A DNA stretch of 64,000 nt from Danxiaibacter flavus (GCF_041060425.1 NZ_JAULBC010000011.1:62001-126000), one strand, 5' to 3'; numbered from the stretch's first letter, positions 25,377-33,809 are shown. Translations and numbers: made by a program. The notes: generated by a model not told the origin, from the letters alone.

Positions 25377-25946
25377 TTATTGTATATCATTTCTATTTGC
25401 TCTGTCATACAAAACAGTCAAGTTAGTTGCAAAGGCTGGCGTTGAAATTTCAATTTCCCAAGACTTGTCAATAGATGGAAAAGCTTGTTTTAAATGTTCT
25501 AAGAATTGAAACCATCCAGAATGTTCTTCTGTTATTTCAAAATTTTGATTGTCGCCATACTCAACTACTAAACAAATACAATCTGTCGTAAAGTAATCTC
25601 TTTTGTAGCCAGTAAGTTTACTGATTTGTGTCCATTCAATTGTTTTATCTCCTTTTTTAGTTTTTACGGCAAAGCCATTATCAAAATATGTAAAAATTCC
25701 ATTGTCATTATAGAGTTTATTAAAATCAGTTTTAGTTATGTCGGTAAAAGCTTGACTGTTTATGTCTGTGTCATTAACCCATTTGAACTTTGGATTAATA
25801 ATCTTGATTAAAAACATAAGATTTATAACACCAAAGAATATAAGCCCTACCCAACCAAACCAAAAGTCATCTTTAATGCTCCAAATGCATACACTTGTCA
25901 TAGCAAGTCCGACCGCTAAATATTTTAAAGACTTTGCTCTCGTCAA
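25377..25946 (-). CDS. Hypothetical membrane protein (cassette gene)
   Basis: 189 residues if the TTG at 25946 is used; the next ATG (25901) would cut the first hydrophobic segment. Two membrane helices at about 8-25 and 30-50 ('FGWVGLIFFGVINLMFLIKII'), then a soluble domain with 'KTKKGDKTIEWTQISKLTGYKRDYFTTDCICLVVEYGDNQNFEITEEHSGWFQFLEHL'. This layout resembles uncharacterised small PH-like membrane proteins. Cassette bounded by P and O; cores agree at 7 of 8 positions. Confidence 0.65.
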   Translation of the reverse strand: MTRAKSLKYLAVGLAMTSVCIWSIKDDFWFGWVGLIFFGVINLMFLIKIINPKFKWVNDTDINSQAFTDITKTDFNKLYNDNGIFTYFDNGFAVKTKKGDKTIEWTQISKLTGYKRDYFTTDCICLVVEYGDNQNFEITEEHSGWFQFLEHLKQAFPSIDKSWEIEISTPAFATNLTVLYDRANRNDIQ

Positions 25947-25973
25947 TTTAAAAGTTTGAAATTTTTATCCGGG

Positions 25974-26182
25974 TTGCAGGCAACATTCACGGCTTGGCGA
26001 AGAACTGGTATTTGAATTCCCGTCAGCCCGAACAGAAGCAATATTTATAATTAAATGTTCATTGTTATTGATGCCGCAAATTTATAGAGTCCAGCCGGTA
26101 ACCACAACTGAGTAGCGAGCCAAAAGCTAATACTGCGCTCCGTCGAGCCAGTTTTTTTGCCAAACCTGCTGTTGTGCGGTCG
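25974..26182 (-). other. attC-like site P
   Basis: Outer core TTGCAGGCAAC (25974-25984), gene-side core GTTGTGCGGTCG (26171-26182). Inner arms GGCTTGGCGAAGAACTGG and CCAGTTTTTTTGCCAAACC. Loop box CAAATTTA at 26077-26084. Confidence 0.85.
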
Positions 26183-26187
26183 TTTTT

Positions 26188-26715
26188 TTACATGTCAAAT
26201 GAAAAATAATATGCCTTTTGTGTTGGTCTGTCGTACCATAAATACCAATAAGTTTCATGTTCTCCTTTTTTGGAAAATGGTATTAGGCTTTCAATTTTAG
26301 AACTGTCCCACCAGGGAAAGTCATGCCACAAACCGCTACCGTTATTGTCGTCAACAATACCTGCTTTTAAATTAAGATTAGATACGATTTTGTTTATTGT
26401 CGTTGTGTCGCAGTTAAATGAAAATTGATAGTCGTGGTCAATTCCCATTTCATCAGCATAACAATAGATGTTTTTCACGTCCGGTGTCGGGTCGAACATG
26501 AAGAATTCCGAAAAACGTTTTTTATTAAACTTTGTGTCTGGATGATAAGAGTCGTAATGGGCAATTATTTTGTCATTTAAATCTGATTTCTTCTCTGCAA
26601 CTTGATGTTTGACTTTGTCAGCAACGCTACGGCTTTCTTTTTTTACTCTATCACACGAAAGAAGTGTCAAAAGAAACGTGAATGTCAAAATATATGTCGG
26701 TTTGAAGTTAAACAT
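26188..26715 (-). CDS. Predicted lipoprotein (cassette gene)
   Basis: 175 residues from the ATG at 26715; the earlier in-frame start is TTG. Signal peptide with lipobox 'LTLLSC'. Helical 'DRVKKESRSVADKVKHQVAEKKSDLNDKIIAHYDSYHPDT' follows, then 'IYCYADEMGIDHDYQFSFNCDTTTINKIVSNLNL' and a Trp-rich C-terminus ('GSGLWHDFPWWDSSKIESL', 'YWYLWYDRPTQKAYYFSF'). Unknown family. The opening core (site Q) does not match the closing core at P. Confidence 0.65.
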   Translation of the reverse strand: MFNFKPTYILTFTFLLTLLSCDRVKKESRSVADKVKHQVAEKKSDLNDKIIAHYDSYHPDTKFNKKRFSEFFMFDPTPDVKNIYCYADEMGIDHDYQFSFNCDTTTINKIVSNLNLKAGIVDDNNGSGLWHDFPWWDSSKIESLIPFSKKGEHETYWYLWYDRPTQKAYYFSFDM

Positions 26716-26907
26716 GTTCAATTTTGCTGAAGGCGTGATATTAGCATCCTGTCAGCCAACAACTGAAGCCAAAATTGAAATACAAAAGTTAAAGATAAAA
26801 TAATAGTTTAATAGCGTGATGTCAGCCTGATATTGGCAGATAGAATTACTGCTGCCCAAATTACTTCCGTCCACCCATGCTTTTAGCAATGCAATTATTG
26901 TGTGCAG
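26712..26907 (-). other. attC-like site Q
   Basis: Gene-side core ATTGTGTGCAG (26897-26907) matches the opening core of its cassette at R (TTGTGTGCAA). Inner arms TTGCTGAAGGCGTG (26724-26737) and CATGCTTTTAGCAA (26876-26889) are inverted. The outer core (near AACATGTTCAA) is degenerate. Confidence 0.6.
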
Positions 26908-26909
26908 TT

Positions 26910-28223
26910 TTAATTTGTGTCAACTTGAACTTTATATTTTCTGTTTTGCTTTTTTAATTCTATCATTGTTTTCTTGTCAAACTCTTCGTAACAGATAATT
27001 AATAATTTTAAGTTTGGTATTTTATCAATTACTGTCGGAAATTCTTTAAAGTCATTGTATTTAATGTTTAATACTTCAAGGTTTTTAAGCTCAGAAAATT
27101 CTGGTGGCAAAGATTTAATTTTTGTCCATTCAAGATTAAGCTCTTTCAAGTTTGATAACTGCGATAAATTTTCAAGGCTGTCACAAACATTTTTTCTGCT
27201 ATAGTTCCAAAAATTTCCTAAGTTCAATTTTTCAAGTTTTGTCAATCTCCCAATTTCTTTTGGTATTGCCTTTATGTTGCCATTGGTAATTGATAAGTCT
27301 ATAAGCTCGGGTAAATTTGTAACAGTGATTGGAAAACTGCTTAGTCTGTTATCGTCAAGCGCTATTTTTTTTAAGTTTTGAAGTTGATTGATTTCGTTTG
27401 GTATGTAACTGATTTTTGATAATTTCAAATCTAATGAATCAAGTTTTTTACATGCAAATATTTCAGTGGGAAATGAATCAAAATCATTGTAGCTAATATC
27501 TAAAATCTTCAAATTGGTAAGTTCAGAAAATTCTGCTGGCAATTTTTTTAAGTTCTGCAAATGCAAATCAAATTCTTCAAGATTTTTAAACTTTCCTATA
27601 TCGGAAGGAAGTTCTTGCTTTCCTGTTGAGTTTCTCTGGTATTTCCATACACCTTGATACGATAAATCAAGTTTTCTTACTTTGAGTGGTTCTTTCAAAG
27701 CAAGTCTTAAATTGTCATAGTCGCCGTTGTAGTCAACATAATTTTCTATAAAATAGTTTGTATCATTCTTAAATAAAAAACTACCATTTAATAGTGTGTC
27801 AGTCTTTCCTTTATTGTCGGTATAATCAAGATATAAATTGAATTCTTGAGCACTATCAAGATTCTTTGTCTTCGTAATCGTCCCAGAAATTTTTCTCGAG
27901 TGGCTATAAAACCAAGGACTCCAGAAATAAGTTGAAATAAAAATTGATGTATCAGGAAGTTTATAAAGCTGATTTAAAAGTAGATTATTAAGTGAATTGA
28001 TTTTTATGAATATGTATCGCTCATGTTCTTCATCAGCAACTCCAGAAATGTCATAACTCCGCCTGTATTTCAAGATTGTAAACTTTCCAGTGTCAATTTC
28101 ATTATCACCAACTAAGTCGGCGTTTTTAATTATTGTCGTTGTTGTAGTATAGCCGTCCTTGCTTTGAGCATGCGCTCTAATACAAAAAGTCAAAACGAGA
28201 ATAATTGGAAGTATGGGTCGCAT
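26910..28223 (-). CDS. Exported leucine-rich-repeat protein (cassette gene)
   Basis: 437 residues from the ATG at 28223 (MRPILPIILVLTFCIRAHAQ, a signal peptide); the longer frame runs into attC site R. Residues ~30-200 form an uncharacterised domain ('SLNNLLLNQLYKLPDTSIFISTYFW'). From about 200 to 430 there are roughly nine LRR units of the type 'LTNLKILDISYNDFDSFPTEI', 'LQNLKKIALDDNRLSSFP', 'LKNLEVLNIKYNDFKEFP'. A protein-binding surface is the usual role. Largest gene in the array. Confidence 0.85.
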   Translation of the reverse strand: MRPILPIILVLTFCIRAHAQSKDGYTTTTTIIKNADLVGDNEIDTGKFTILKYRRSYDISGVADEEHERYIFIKINSLNNLLLNQLYKLPDTSIFISTYFWSPWFYSHSRKISGTITKTKNLDSAQEFNLYLDYTDNKGKTDTLLNGSFLFKNDTNYFIENYVDYNGDYDNLRLALKEPLKVRKLDLSYQGVWKYQRNSTGKQELPSDIGKFKNLEEFDLHLQNLKKLPAEFSELTNLKILDISYNDFDSFPTEIFACKKLDSLDLKLSKISYIPNEINQLQNLKKIALDDNRLSSFPITVTNLPELIDLSITNGNIKAIPKEIGRLTKLEKLNLGNFWNYSRKNVCDSLENLSQLSNLKELNLEWTKIKSLPPEFSELKNLEVLNIKYNDFKEFPTVIDKIPNLKLLIICYEEFDKKTMIELKKQNRKYKVQVDTN

Positions 28224-28230
28224 AAAAAAA

Positions 28231-28372
28231 TTGCACACAACGTTTAGGGCTTTGCGTTCGTGGCGGAAATAGCATTTCATCAGCCAAATTTATTACTAAA
28301 GTTTAATAGAATTTCAAATGATGAGTTTTGTTCGTCAGGCGACATGACGCAAAACCGATGTTGCCTGCTGGC
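28231..28372 (-). other. attC-like site R
   Basis: Outer core TTGCACACAACG (28231-28242), gene-side core GTTGCCTGCTGGC (28360-28372). Inner arms GGCTTTGCGTTCGTGGCGG and GGCGACATGACGCAAAACC. About 140 bp, the size of the classical Vibrio repeat. Confidence 0.9.
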
Positions 28373-28382
28373 GGTCGTCAAC

Positions 28383-29048
28383 CTACCAACTTTCGAATTG
28401 TGTCCCTTTAAGAAAAAAGTCATAAGAGAATAGCAATTCATTGATTTCTTTCTTTTTTAAAAGGTATTTTTTCGTATCTATCGTGTTATTGTCACGAGAC
28501 TTGATAAGTTCTTCTAATTCCTGCTTCTTAAGATGTCGTCTTTTGACATTCTCATAATCTTTCAAATCTTTCTTACGCTTTTCAATAATATCGTCACGGA
28601 AAAGGTTAGGGTTTTCTTGATTGGTTACTCTGTCGAGTGAATAGCCATAACGTTCTACGTATGAGATTGTCTGCCCAAATTGAAAAGAAGGGTCTTGGCG
28701 AATGAATTGTACAAAACCTTCCGAAGCAAATTGTATATCACCCTGGCGAGTAATTACTGTCCATTGATTTTTATTAGCTCTTATGATGTCCTCAATTTCA
28801 AAGCTGTTTTCAAATCCAATAGAGAACTCAAACCTTAAATTTCTTATATTTTTAAAAACCAATGTCGCCGGTGCAACCCAAAAAGTGAATGGCAATCCCT
28901 CCAGATCTGGTTGATTCCACTTAACGATATAGTCTATGTCCATCTCTAAATCGTCCGTCAAACGCATTTTATAGATTTGGTTGTCGTGCCAGCCCATTTT
29001 GTCAAAGTCAGAGTCTGTCCAAATTTTCTTTTCTAATTCGTACGTCAT
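28383..29048 (-). CDS. Hypothetical cassette protein
   Basis: 221 residues, ATG 29048. The N-terminal half is beta-rich: 'KMGWHDNQIYKMRLTDDLEMDIDYIVKWN', 'FTFWVAPATLVFKNIRNLRFEFSIGFEN', 'GDIQFASEGFVQFIRQDP'. A long charged helix follows ('KKDLKDYENVKRRHLKKQELEELIKSRD') with a final 'FFLKGTQFESW'. Cytoplasmic. The opening 'HDN.I..M.L' pattern is seen in uncharacterised proteins of this size, but I cannot name a domain. Confidence 0.65.
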   Translation of the reverse strand: MTYELEKKIWTDSDFDKMGWHDNQIYKMRLTDDLEMDIDYIVKWNQPDLEGLPFTFWVAPATLVFKNIRNLRFEFSIGFENSFEIEDIIRANKNQWTVITRQGDIQFASEGFVQFIRQDPSFQFGQTISYVERYGYSLDRVTNQENPNLFRDDIIEKRKKDLKDYENVKRRHLKKQELEELIKSRDNNTIDTKKYLLKKKEINELLFSYDFFLKGTQFESW

Positions 29049-29076
29049 GTTTGAATTTGCTGGGTGTCGCTATGCG

Positions 29077-29216
29077 CTTGCCGGCAACGTTTAGGGCTTT
29101 GAGTTCCCGGCGGAAATAATATTCCCTCAGCCCAGGTTAGTAAAAAAGTTTATTAGAATTTCAAGTGATGAGTTTTGTTCGTCAGCCGTCATGACGCAAA
29201 AACGATGTTGCACACC
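29077..29216 (-). other. attC-like site S
   Basis: Outer core CTTGCCGGCAACG (29077-29089), gene-side core GTTGCACACC (29207-29216). The latter is the exact complement of the opening core of its cassette at T (GGTGTGCAAC). Loop nearly identical to site R. Confidence 0.9.
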
Positions 29217-29222
29217 GTATTG

Positions 29223-29753
29223 TCAAGCCGCACCTTGAATAAAATAATGTAGGGCATATGTTGCATTTATGCAATGGTTGCCCCAATGATTGTCAAAGCC
29301 CCATTTGAATGTCCAGACCGCACTTTCAATTTCGGCAGGAGTCCCTTTGTCGAACAGAAGCAAAGAATTTTTTAAGTCTTTGTAAATGTCGCCTAAATCG
29401 TCAAGTAAGTCTCCACAAACAGGCTCAATGCCGCTGTCCTTTGACGGTTCAAAAATGACCCAATAAAATCTATTGAAAAGTCGGTCAGCCAACCTGTTTA
29501 AAATATTGTCAAGTTGAGTTTTAGTCATTATTTCTTCGAAGTCTAAATTGTAATTCAGATCGACAAATTGAAGTTTTTGTCCTCCAAAGTATAGTGATTG
29601 CAAATGAGATTGTGTCAACCGAAGAAAAGCAACATTGTTGTCATTTTTTCCATTTTCAACAAAGTCACAGAAGTCTCTTACCGATTTTAAAAAATCAACG
29701 AAACTGTCTGCCTCAATTAATTTGTCTATTGTCAAGATCGTAGGTTGTGTCAT
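29223..29753 (-). CDS. DUF5063 protein (cassette gene)
   Basis: 176 residues. Fits DUF5063: 'DFLKSVRDFCDFVEN', 'FLRLTQSHLQSLYF', 'NRFYWVIFEP', 'VCGDLLDDLGDIYKDLKNSLLLFD', and the C-terminal 'AVWTFKWGFDNHWGNHCINATYALHYF'. All-helical cytoplasmic family of unknown function. Complete cassette with perfect 9-10 bp complementarity between its two ends (sites T and S). Confidence 0.8.
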   Translation of the reverse strand: MTQPTILTIDKLIEADSFVDFLKSVRDFCDFVENGKNDNNVAFLRLTQSHLQSLYFGGQKLQFVDLNYNLDFEEIMTKTQLDNILNRLADRLFNRFYWVIFEPSKDSGIEPVCGDLLDDLGDIYKDLKNSLLLFDKGTPAEIESAVWTFKWGFDNHWGNHCINATYALHYFIQGAA

Positions 29754-29758
29754 TGTGT

Positions 29759-29959
29759 GGTGTGCAACGGTTAGGGCTTTGTGTAGGCGTGGAAATAGAA
29801 TTCTGTCTGCCCGGCCTGCTGTTGATTAAAAATATTTAGTTGAAGATAGGTACTAAAGCCGATGCATATCCGTCAGCCCGCACAGAAGCCGAAACTACAT
29901 GCAGTTGCTGATGATTGTTCCGTCTTGCCACGTTTGCACAAAACCCATGTTGCCTGCTG
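29759..29959 (-). other. attC-like site T
   Basis: Outer core GGTGTGCAACGG (29759-29770), gene-side core GTTGCCTGCTG (29949-29959). Inner arms GGGCTTTGTGTAGGCGTGG and GCCACGTTTGCACAAAACC. Loop of the D/M/U class. Confidence 0.9.
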
Positions 29960-29963
29960 ATCC

Positions 29964-30296
29964 TTAGCGTTTATTCAACTGCTGAATTCGTTTGAGTCTT
30001 TTTTCCTGATAATGCAAAATATCCCTATACAATTTAAAGCTTTTGTCAAAAATCAAATGCGTCAAACTACAAGCTATAACATTTTCCGTGTCTTCCTGAA
30101 CTGCACAAATAATTCCAGATATGTCTCCGCTATTAAAAACACTTGTGATTGTCAATTTTGTTTTTAGTGTTATTGAATTACCTTTTTCCCTAAAAATTTG
30201 CACTAACTCTCTTATAGGATAAGCTGTGATTGGAAGCTCTGCTTTCATTTTTAAGGTCAACTCTGAATATAATTCCGTATAGTGCATAGCATACAT
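29964..30296 (-). CDS. Hypothetical protein, third gene of a three-gene cassette
   Basis: 110 residues (MYAMHYTELYSELTLKMKAELPITAYP). Contains 'IRELVQIFREKGNSITLKTKLTITSVFNSGDISGIICAVQED' and a basic C-terminal helix 'YRDILHYQEKRLKRIQQLNKR'. The ATG overlaps the stop of the 48-codon gene before it by one base, implying coupling. Unknown family, cytoplasmic. Confidence 0.65.
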   Translation of the reverse strand: MYAMHYTELYSELTLKMKAELPITAYPIRELVQIFREKGNSITLKTKLTITSVFNSGDISGIICAVQEDTENVIACSLTHLIFDKSFKLYRDILHYQEKRLKRIQQLNKR

Positions 30297-30442
30297 TAAA
30301 ATTCAAAAGTACGTTTCTCCATAGAGATTGCCTTTGTAATGCTTATTTTATTTTCAATATCGTTGAGTATTGTTAACAGGCTCGAAACACTTGGCTTCGA
30401 TGTGTTAATAAACATTTCACCTAAACTACTCTTCAAATCCAT
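30296..30442 (-). CDS. 48-residue small protein, second gene of cassette
   Basis: ATG 30442 to TAA 30296, starting 'MDLKSSLGEMFINTSKPS' and ending 'KAISMEKRTFEF'. The start is 3 bp after the preceding stop and its own stop shares a base with the next ATG, which is strong evidence for a real gene in a compact unit. Amphipathic-helix-like; unknown function. Confidence 0.6.
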   Translation of the reverse strand: MDLKSSLGEMFINTSKPSVSSLLTILNDIENKISITKAISMEKRTFEF

Positions 30443-30445
30443 TTT

Positions 30446-30604
30446 TCAAACTTGAATAAGCTTATTTGCTTTCTCCAAATAATCATTGTCATTTTTACAA
30501 CGACTTGCTAATAAGCCAAATTGTAAAGTTAAACTGTGATGATAGCTCTCTGCTGTATAAAATATTGCTTTATCCGTTTCTGTCGATAGGTCGTCTGTAT
30601 TCAT
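30446..30604 (-). CDS. 52-residue small protein, first gene of cassette
   Basis: From the ATG at 30604 (MNTDDLSTETDKAIFY) to the stop at 30446. The upstream in-frame start at 30640 lies in the attC core, so 30604 is preferred. Helical ('SYHHSLTLQFGLLASRCKNDNDYLEKANKL'). It leads the three-gene unit 30604-29964. Function unknown. Confidence 0.55.
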   Translation of the reverse strand: MNTDDLSTETDKAIFYTAESYHHSLTLQFGLLASRCKNDNDYLEKANKLIQV

Positions 30605-30630
30605 GAAAATTTTAGCGATTCGCAATGGCC

Positions 30631-30831
30631 TTGCAGGCAACGTTTAGGGCTTTGTACAAGCGTGGAAATAGAATTCCTTCCGCCCAGCCCGCTGTGATTA
30701 AAAATATTTAATCGAAGATAAGTACAAATGCTGATGCGTATTCGTCTGCCCGAACTACAGCCGATGCAACTACAACTGCTGCTGATTATTCGGTCCTACC
30801 ACGCTTGCGCAAAACTACCTGCGTGCTGTGC
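30631..30831 (-). other. attC-like site U
   Basis: Outer core TTGCAGGCAACG (30631-30642), complementary to the gene-side core of its downstream neighbour T. Inner arms GGGCTTTGTACAAGCGTGG and CCACGCTTGCGCAAAAC. Gene-side core CTGCGTGCTGTGC (30819-30831) has drifted from the GTT form. Confidence 0.8.
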
Positions 30832-30916
30832 TTTGTAACAGCGTAAAAAGATACTAAAACAAAAAAATCAGTTCAGGACAATTACTATATGATAACCTGG
30901 TGAATTAATCCAAAAC

Positions 30917-31384
30917 TCAATCCTGGCTTAACGGGGGACCAAGTAACGTCATTCCATATTTCTCAAAGACCTGGGCAACAAGGGCTCGGTCCGGGTGACC
31001 ATTTCGTGTAAGTGGCCCAAGCTCTTCATAAAAGTGATGTCCGCCGCCGGGCGTATAGACCACAACGACCTCTCCCGGTTCATCGGTTAGATTTAGAAAA
31101 GCGTGAGGCACCTTTGACGGCAAGTAAGCAAACCCACCTTCGGTTAAGAAAAAAAATTCTTCTCCAATCCTGATCTTGAAATGGCCTTTCAGAACATGGA
31201 TCGTTTCTTCCTGGAAGTGATGCACATGCAATGGTGGGCCGCTTTTTGGTGCCACCTGTACAATGAAATAATCAAATGCTCCGCCGGTGTCGTCTCCAGT
31301 GACTTTGAATATGAGATCCCGGCCAGGGCCCGAATTGAGTTTCAAGCCGTTCCCTTCTTCCAGTGCTATGTAATGTGTTTCCAT
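30917..31384 (-). CDS. Cupin-domain protein
   Basis: 155-residue single cupin: motif 1 'PPLHVHHFQEETIHVLKGHFKIRIGEE' (metal-ligand His/His/Glu) and motif 2 'YLPSKVPHAFLNLTDEPGEVVVVYTP', then 'GGGHHFYEELG'. Likely a small cytoplasmic metal-dependent or sensing cupin. It follows the Crp-type regulator gene on the same strand (111 bp gap), and both lie in the V-U cassette interval. Confidence 0.85.
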   Translation of the reverse strand: METHYIALEEGNGLKLNSGPGRDLIFKVTGDDTGGAFDYFIVQVAPKSGPPLHVHHFQEETIHVLKGHFKIRIGEEFFFLTEGGFAYLPSKVPHAFLNLTDEPGEVVVVYTPGGGHHFYEELGPLTRNGHPDRALVAQVFEKYGMTLLGPPLSQD

Positions 31385-31495
31385 TTTTTGAGTTAATTAT
31401 GAAGTGACAAAAGGAATTAACTCTGTAAAGATGATTGGTATTGCTTGTTTATCAAATAACCCTGGTTAAAAAGCAGGTTAACCCTGGTTAAGAAT

Positions 31496-32095
31496 TCATT
31501 TTTTTGATAACCGGCTTCTCAGGCGGCTTAAAGATTGAGGCTCAATATCCAGATAAGCAGCGATGTACTGTTGAGGAATCCTTTGAAAAATCTGTGGATG
31601 TTTTTTGATAAGATTTAAATACCGCTCTTCAGGAGTAAGCGATTTTACTTCCCTCAAATTATTCAATGTCGCAAAAATCATTTTTTGTTTCTTCTCCTGG
31701 AAGAAAAATCTTAGTGTAGGAATTTGCTCCTCCAATTTATCCAAATCGCATTTCGAAATACAAAGCAATTCACAATCCTCCATTGCCTGGATGTATTGCC
31801 TGGCGGGTTGTTGTGTATAGTAACTTTCAAAATCGGCGATCCACCAATCTTCAAACGAAAAAGACATAATATGCTCACGTTCTTTTTCATCAACTGTAAA
31901 AGTCCGGGTGCAACCTTTATTGATATATGCCTTCTGCTTGCTTATATTTCCTGCTTTGAGGTAAAAGCCTTTCCTTGGTATTAATTCAAGTTTCATGTGG
32001 GAAAGCAACAATTCAAACTCATCATCAGTGAATTTCAATGTCCCGATAAAAAGGTCAATAAACGTTTGCGAAATATCTGAACGATTTATTTCCAT
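31496..32095 (-). CDS. Crp/Fnr-family transcriptional regulator
   Basis: 199 residues from the ATG at 32095 (MEINRSDISQTFIDLF); the longer frame begins in site V. Cyclic-nucleotide-type beta-roll with 'LELIPRKGFYLKAGNISKQKAYINKGCTRTF' and 'HIMSFSFEDWWIADFESYYTQQPARQYIQAMEDCELLCIS', then a Bacteroidota-type C-terminal HTH ('TPEERYLNLIKKHPQIFQRIPQQYIAAYLDIEPQSLSRLRSRLSKK'). Probable regulator of the downstream cupin gene. Confidence 0.88.
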   Translation of the reverse strand: MEINRSDISQTFIDLFIGTLKFTDDEFELLLSHMKLELIPRKGFYLKAGNISKQKAYINKGCTRTFTVDEKEREHIMSFSFEDWWIADFESYYTQQPARQYIQAMEDCELLCISKCDLDKLEEQIPTLRFFFQEKKQKMIFATLNNLREVKSLTPEERYLNLIKKHPQIFQRIPQQYIAAYLDIEPQSLSRLRSRLSKK

Positions 32096-32132
32096 ATCCT
32101 GTGAGTTAAAAGTCCCGGGGGCGATTTTAGCA

Positions 32133-32341
32133 TTGCACACAACGGACGCGGCCTGGTGATGTGGTGGTATTTAAAATCGTCGGGCCGTACCGCTGCTAAA
32201 TTTATAATTAAAAGTTCATTGTTATTGATGTCGCCGAATTTATAATGTCGTGCTGAAAACTGTTGCTGAATAGCCAAATAATAGTCGATGCTGCGTTCTG
32301 TCAGCCAGTTTTTTTGCCAAACCTCTTTGTTGTGTGCTGCC
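32133..32341 (-). other. attC-like site V
   Basis: Outer core TTGCACACAACGG (32133-32145), gene-side core GTTGTGTGCTGC (32329-32340) abutting the next stop. The latter complements the opening core of its cassette at W. Inner arms GGCCTGGTGATGTGG and CCAGTTTTTTTGCC. Confidence 0.9.
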
Positions 32342-32851
32342 TTATTCCGTCTGCCAAAATATTTTGTCAATTTGGTTGTCGCTTACATTGTCAGCTTGTT
32401 GTAAAATCACTTCAAAATTTATATCGTTGAATTGTTCCCCACGACAGGGGTCGAATAGTTGTCTAATTGTGATATTATATATCCCATTGTCAAGTTGAAT
32501 GAAAAGGTCTTTGTTATGATTTAATGGAATTTTTTCGTCTTCAAATTGAGCCACCATTGTCAAATCCTCGTAATTTATCAACCAAAGTTTTCCATTTGTA
32601 ATATTAATAGATTTTGAAAATTCCTTGAACGATTGTTTGTCTGATTGTTTGTCAGTAAAACGCATTGTCCATTCCCCTTCTGAACCAGTCGCCCAAATGA
32701 CTAAACTGTTATTGTTCATCTGGTCAACAAAGTGTTTTATCAATTGTTCGTACTCCCAATTTTCGTCAACAAAAGATTTGTATTTGTCGGCATTAACAAT
32801 TGCTAAAAAGCCAGAGTCGTCAGTTACGGAGAGTGTCTTTGGGATAAGCAT
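32342..32851 (-). CDS. Hypothetical cassette protein
   Basis: 169 residues, ATG 32851. Blocks: 'GFLAIVNADKYKSFVDENWEYEQLIKHFVDQMNNNSLVIWATGSEGEWTMRF', 'KEFSKSINITNGKLWLINYEDLTMVAQFEDEKIPL', 'NGIYNITIRQLFDP'. This resembles uncharacterised small proteins found in other immunity-type or cassette clusters, but I cannot assign a domain. Soluble; ends precisely at site V. Asp is almost always GAC, unlike the flanking genome. Confidence 0.65.
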   Translation of the reverse strand: MLIPKTLSVTDDSGFLAIVNADKYKSFVDENWEYEQLIKHFVDQMNNNSLVIWATGSEGEWTMRFTDKQSDKQSFKEFSKSINITNGKLWLINYEDLTMVAQFEDEKIPLNHNKDLFIQLDNGIYNITIRQLFDPCRGEQFNDINFEVILQQADNVSDNQIDKIFWQTE

Positions 32852-32893
32852 TTTTAAATGTCGCTAGGAGATTGCGTTAAGTGTCCAATTTGG

Positions 32894-33103
32894 TTGCACA
32901 CAACGGCTCAGGCTTTGCGAAGAACTGGTATTTGAAATCTGTCCAACCCGAACCACTGCTATATTTATAATTTAAAGTTCATTGTTATTGATGTCGCCAA
33001 ATTTATACAGTCCAGCCGATAACTGCTGCTGAATAGCCAAACAAAAGTTGATACTGCATTTCGTCAAGCCAGTTTTTTGCCAAACCCCTTTGTTGTGCGT
33101 TCG
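32894..33103 (-). other. attC-like site W
   Basis: Outer core TTGCACACAACGG (32894-32906), gene-side core GTTGTGCGTTCG (33092-33103). Inner arms GGCTTTGCGAAGAACTGG and CCAGTTTTTTGCCAAACC. Loop box CAAATTTA at 32998-33005. Confidence 0.9.
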
Positions 33104-33104
33104 C

Positions 33105-33602
33105 TTAGTCAAACAGTTTTTGAATAAATGAATATGAATAATTTCTAAGCTTCGTTTTATTTAATTTAAGCCAAAAATGAAGTATCAAAGGAATAACTGC
33201 CCACCCCAACAGAACAATGATTATTGTATAAAAATTTGTGGAAATGAAAAAACTTGCAATTGTCCAAACTACAAGGAAAAACAAAAGAAAGAGAAAGTCA
33301 TACTTGTCGTCGTTTTTAAAAGGTGTTGTCTCAAATACTAGTTTTGTCTTGTCATCTTCATTTATAGAAAGCAATCTTATATTGATTTGTCCAATACCTC
33401 TAAAAGGGTCAAAGAATGCTTGCTTTCTTGTTATTTTAAAAGTGTCATTTGTTAAGCTATATTTTTCTGCATGAAAAAGATTGTCAACAAAATTGTTTCT
33501 TTTTGATTTGTCAGCACAAGCCTGGAATGCCAAAAGTATTTTTCCCTTTGGTCTGTCAACATCCAAAGAAAAATTGTCGTTATATTTTTTAAGAAGCTGC
33601 AT
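33105..33602 (-). CDS. Hypothetical two-helix membrane protein (cassette gene)
   Basis: 165 residues. Soluble N-terminal ~95 residues ('FSLDVDRPKGKILLAFQACADKSKRNNFVDNLFHAEKYSL', 'DPFRGIGQINIRLLSINEDD'), then two adjacent membrane helices ('FLFLLFFLVVWTIASFFIS' and 'FYTIIIVLLGWAVIPLILHFWL') and a short basic tail. Unknown family. ATG 33602. Confidence 0.65.
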   Translation of the reverse strand: MQLLKKYNDNFSLDVDRPKGKILLAFQACADKSKRNNFVDNLFHAEKYSLTNDTFKITRKQAFFDPFRGIGQINIRLLSINEDDKTKLVFETTPFKNDDKYDFLFLLFFLVVWTIASFFISTNFYTIIIVLLGWAVIPLILHFWLKLNKTKLRNYSYSFIQKLFD

Positions 33603-33609
33603 AAAAAGT

Positions 33610-33809
33610 GATGCACAACAGCCAGGGTTTTATGCAGGTTGGGAATTAGCATTCCGTCTGCCGATAGCCACTGCTGATTGAAAATATAATGATGAATTTA
33701 AGAACAAAAGTTGATAGTTATTCGTCTGACCGACCTGAAGCCGGGATTTACAATTAGCTGATGTTACAATGTCCAGCCCAACTTGCATAAAACACCATGT
33801 TGCAAGCAG
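33610..33809 (-). other. attC-like site X
   Basis: Outer core GATGCACAACAG (33610-33621), gene-side core GTTGCAAGCAG (33799-33809), the complement of the opening core at Y (GCTTGCAAC). Inner arms GGGTTTTATGCAGGTTGGG and CCCAACTTGCATAAAACACC are long inverted complements. Confidence 0.9.
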
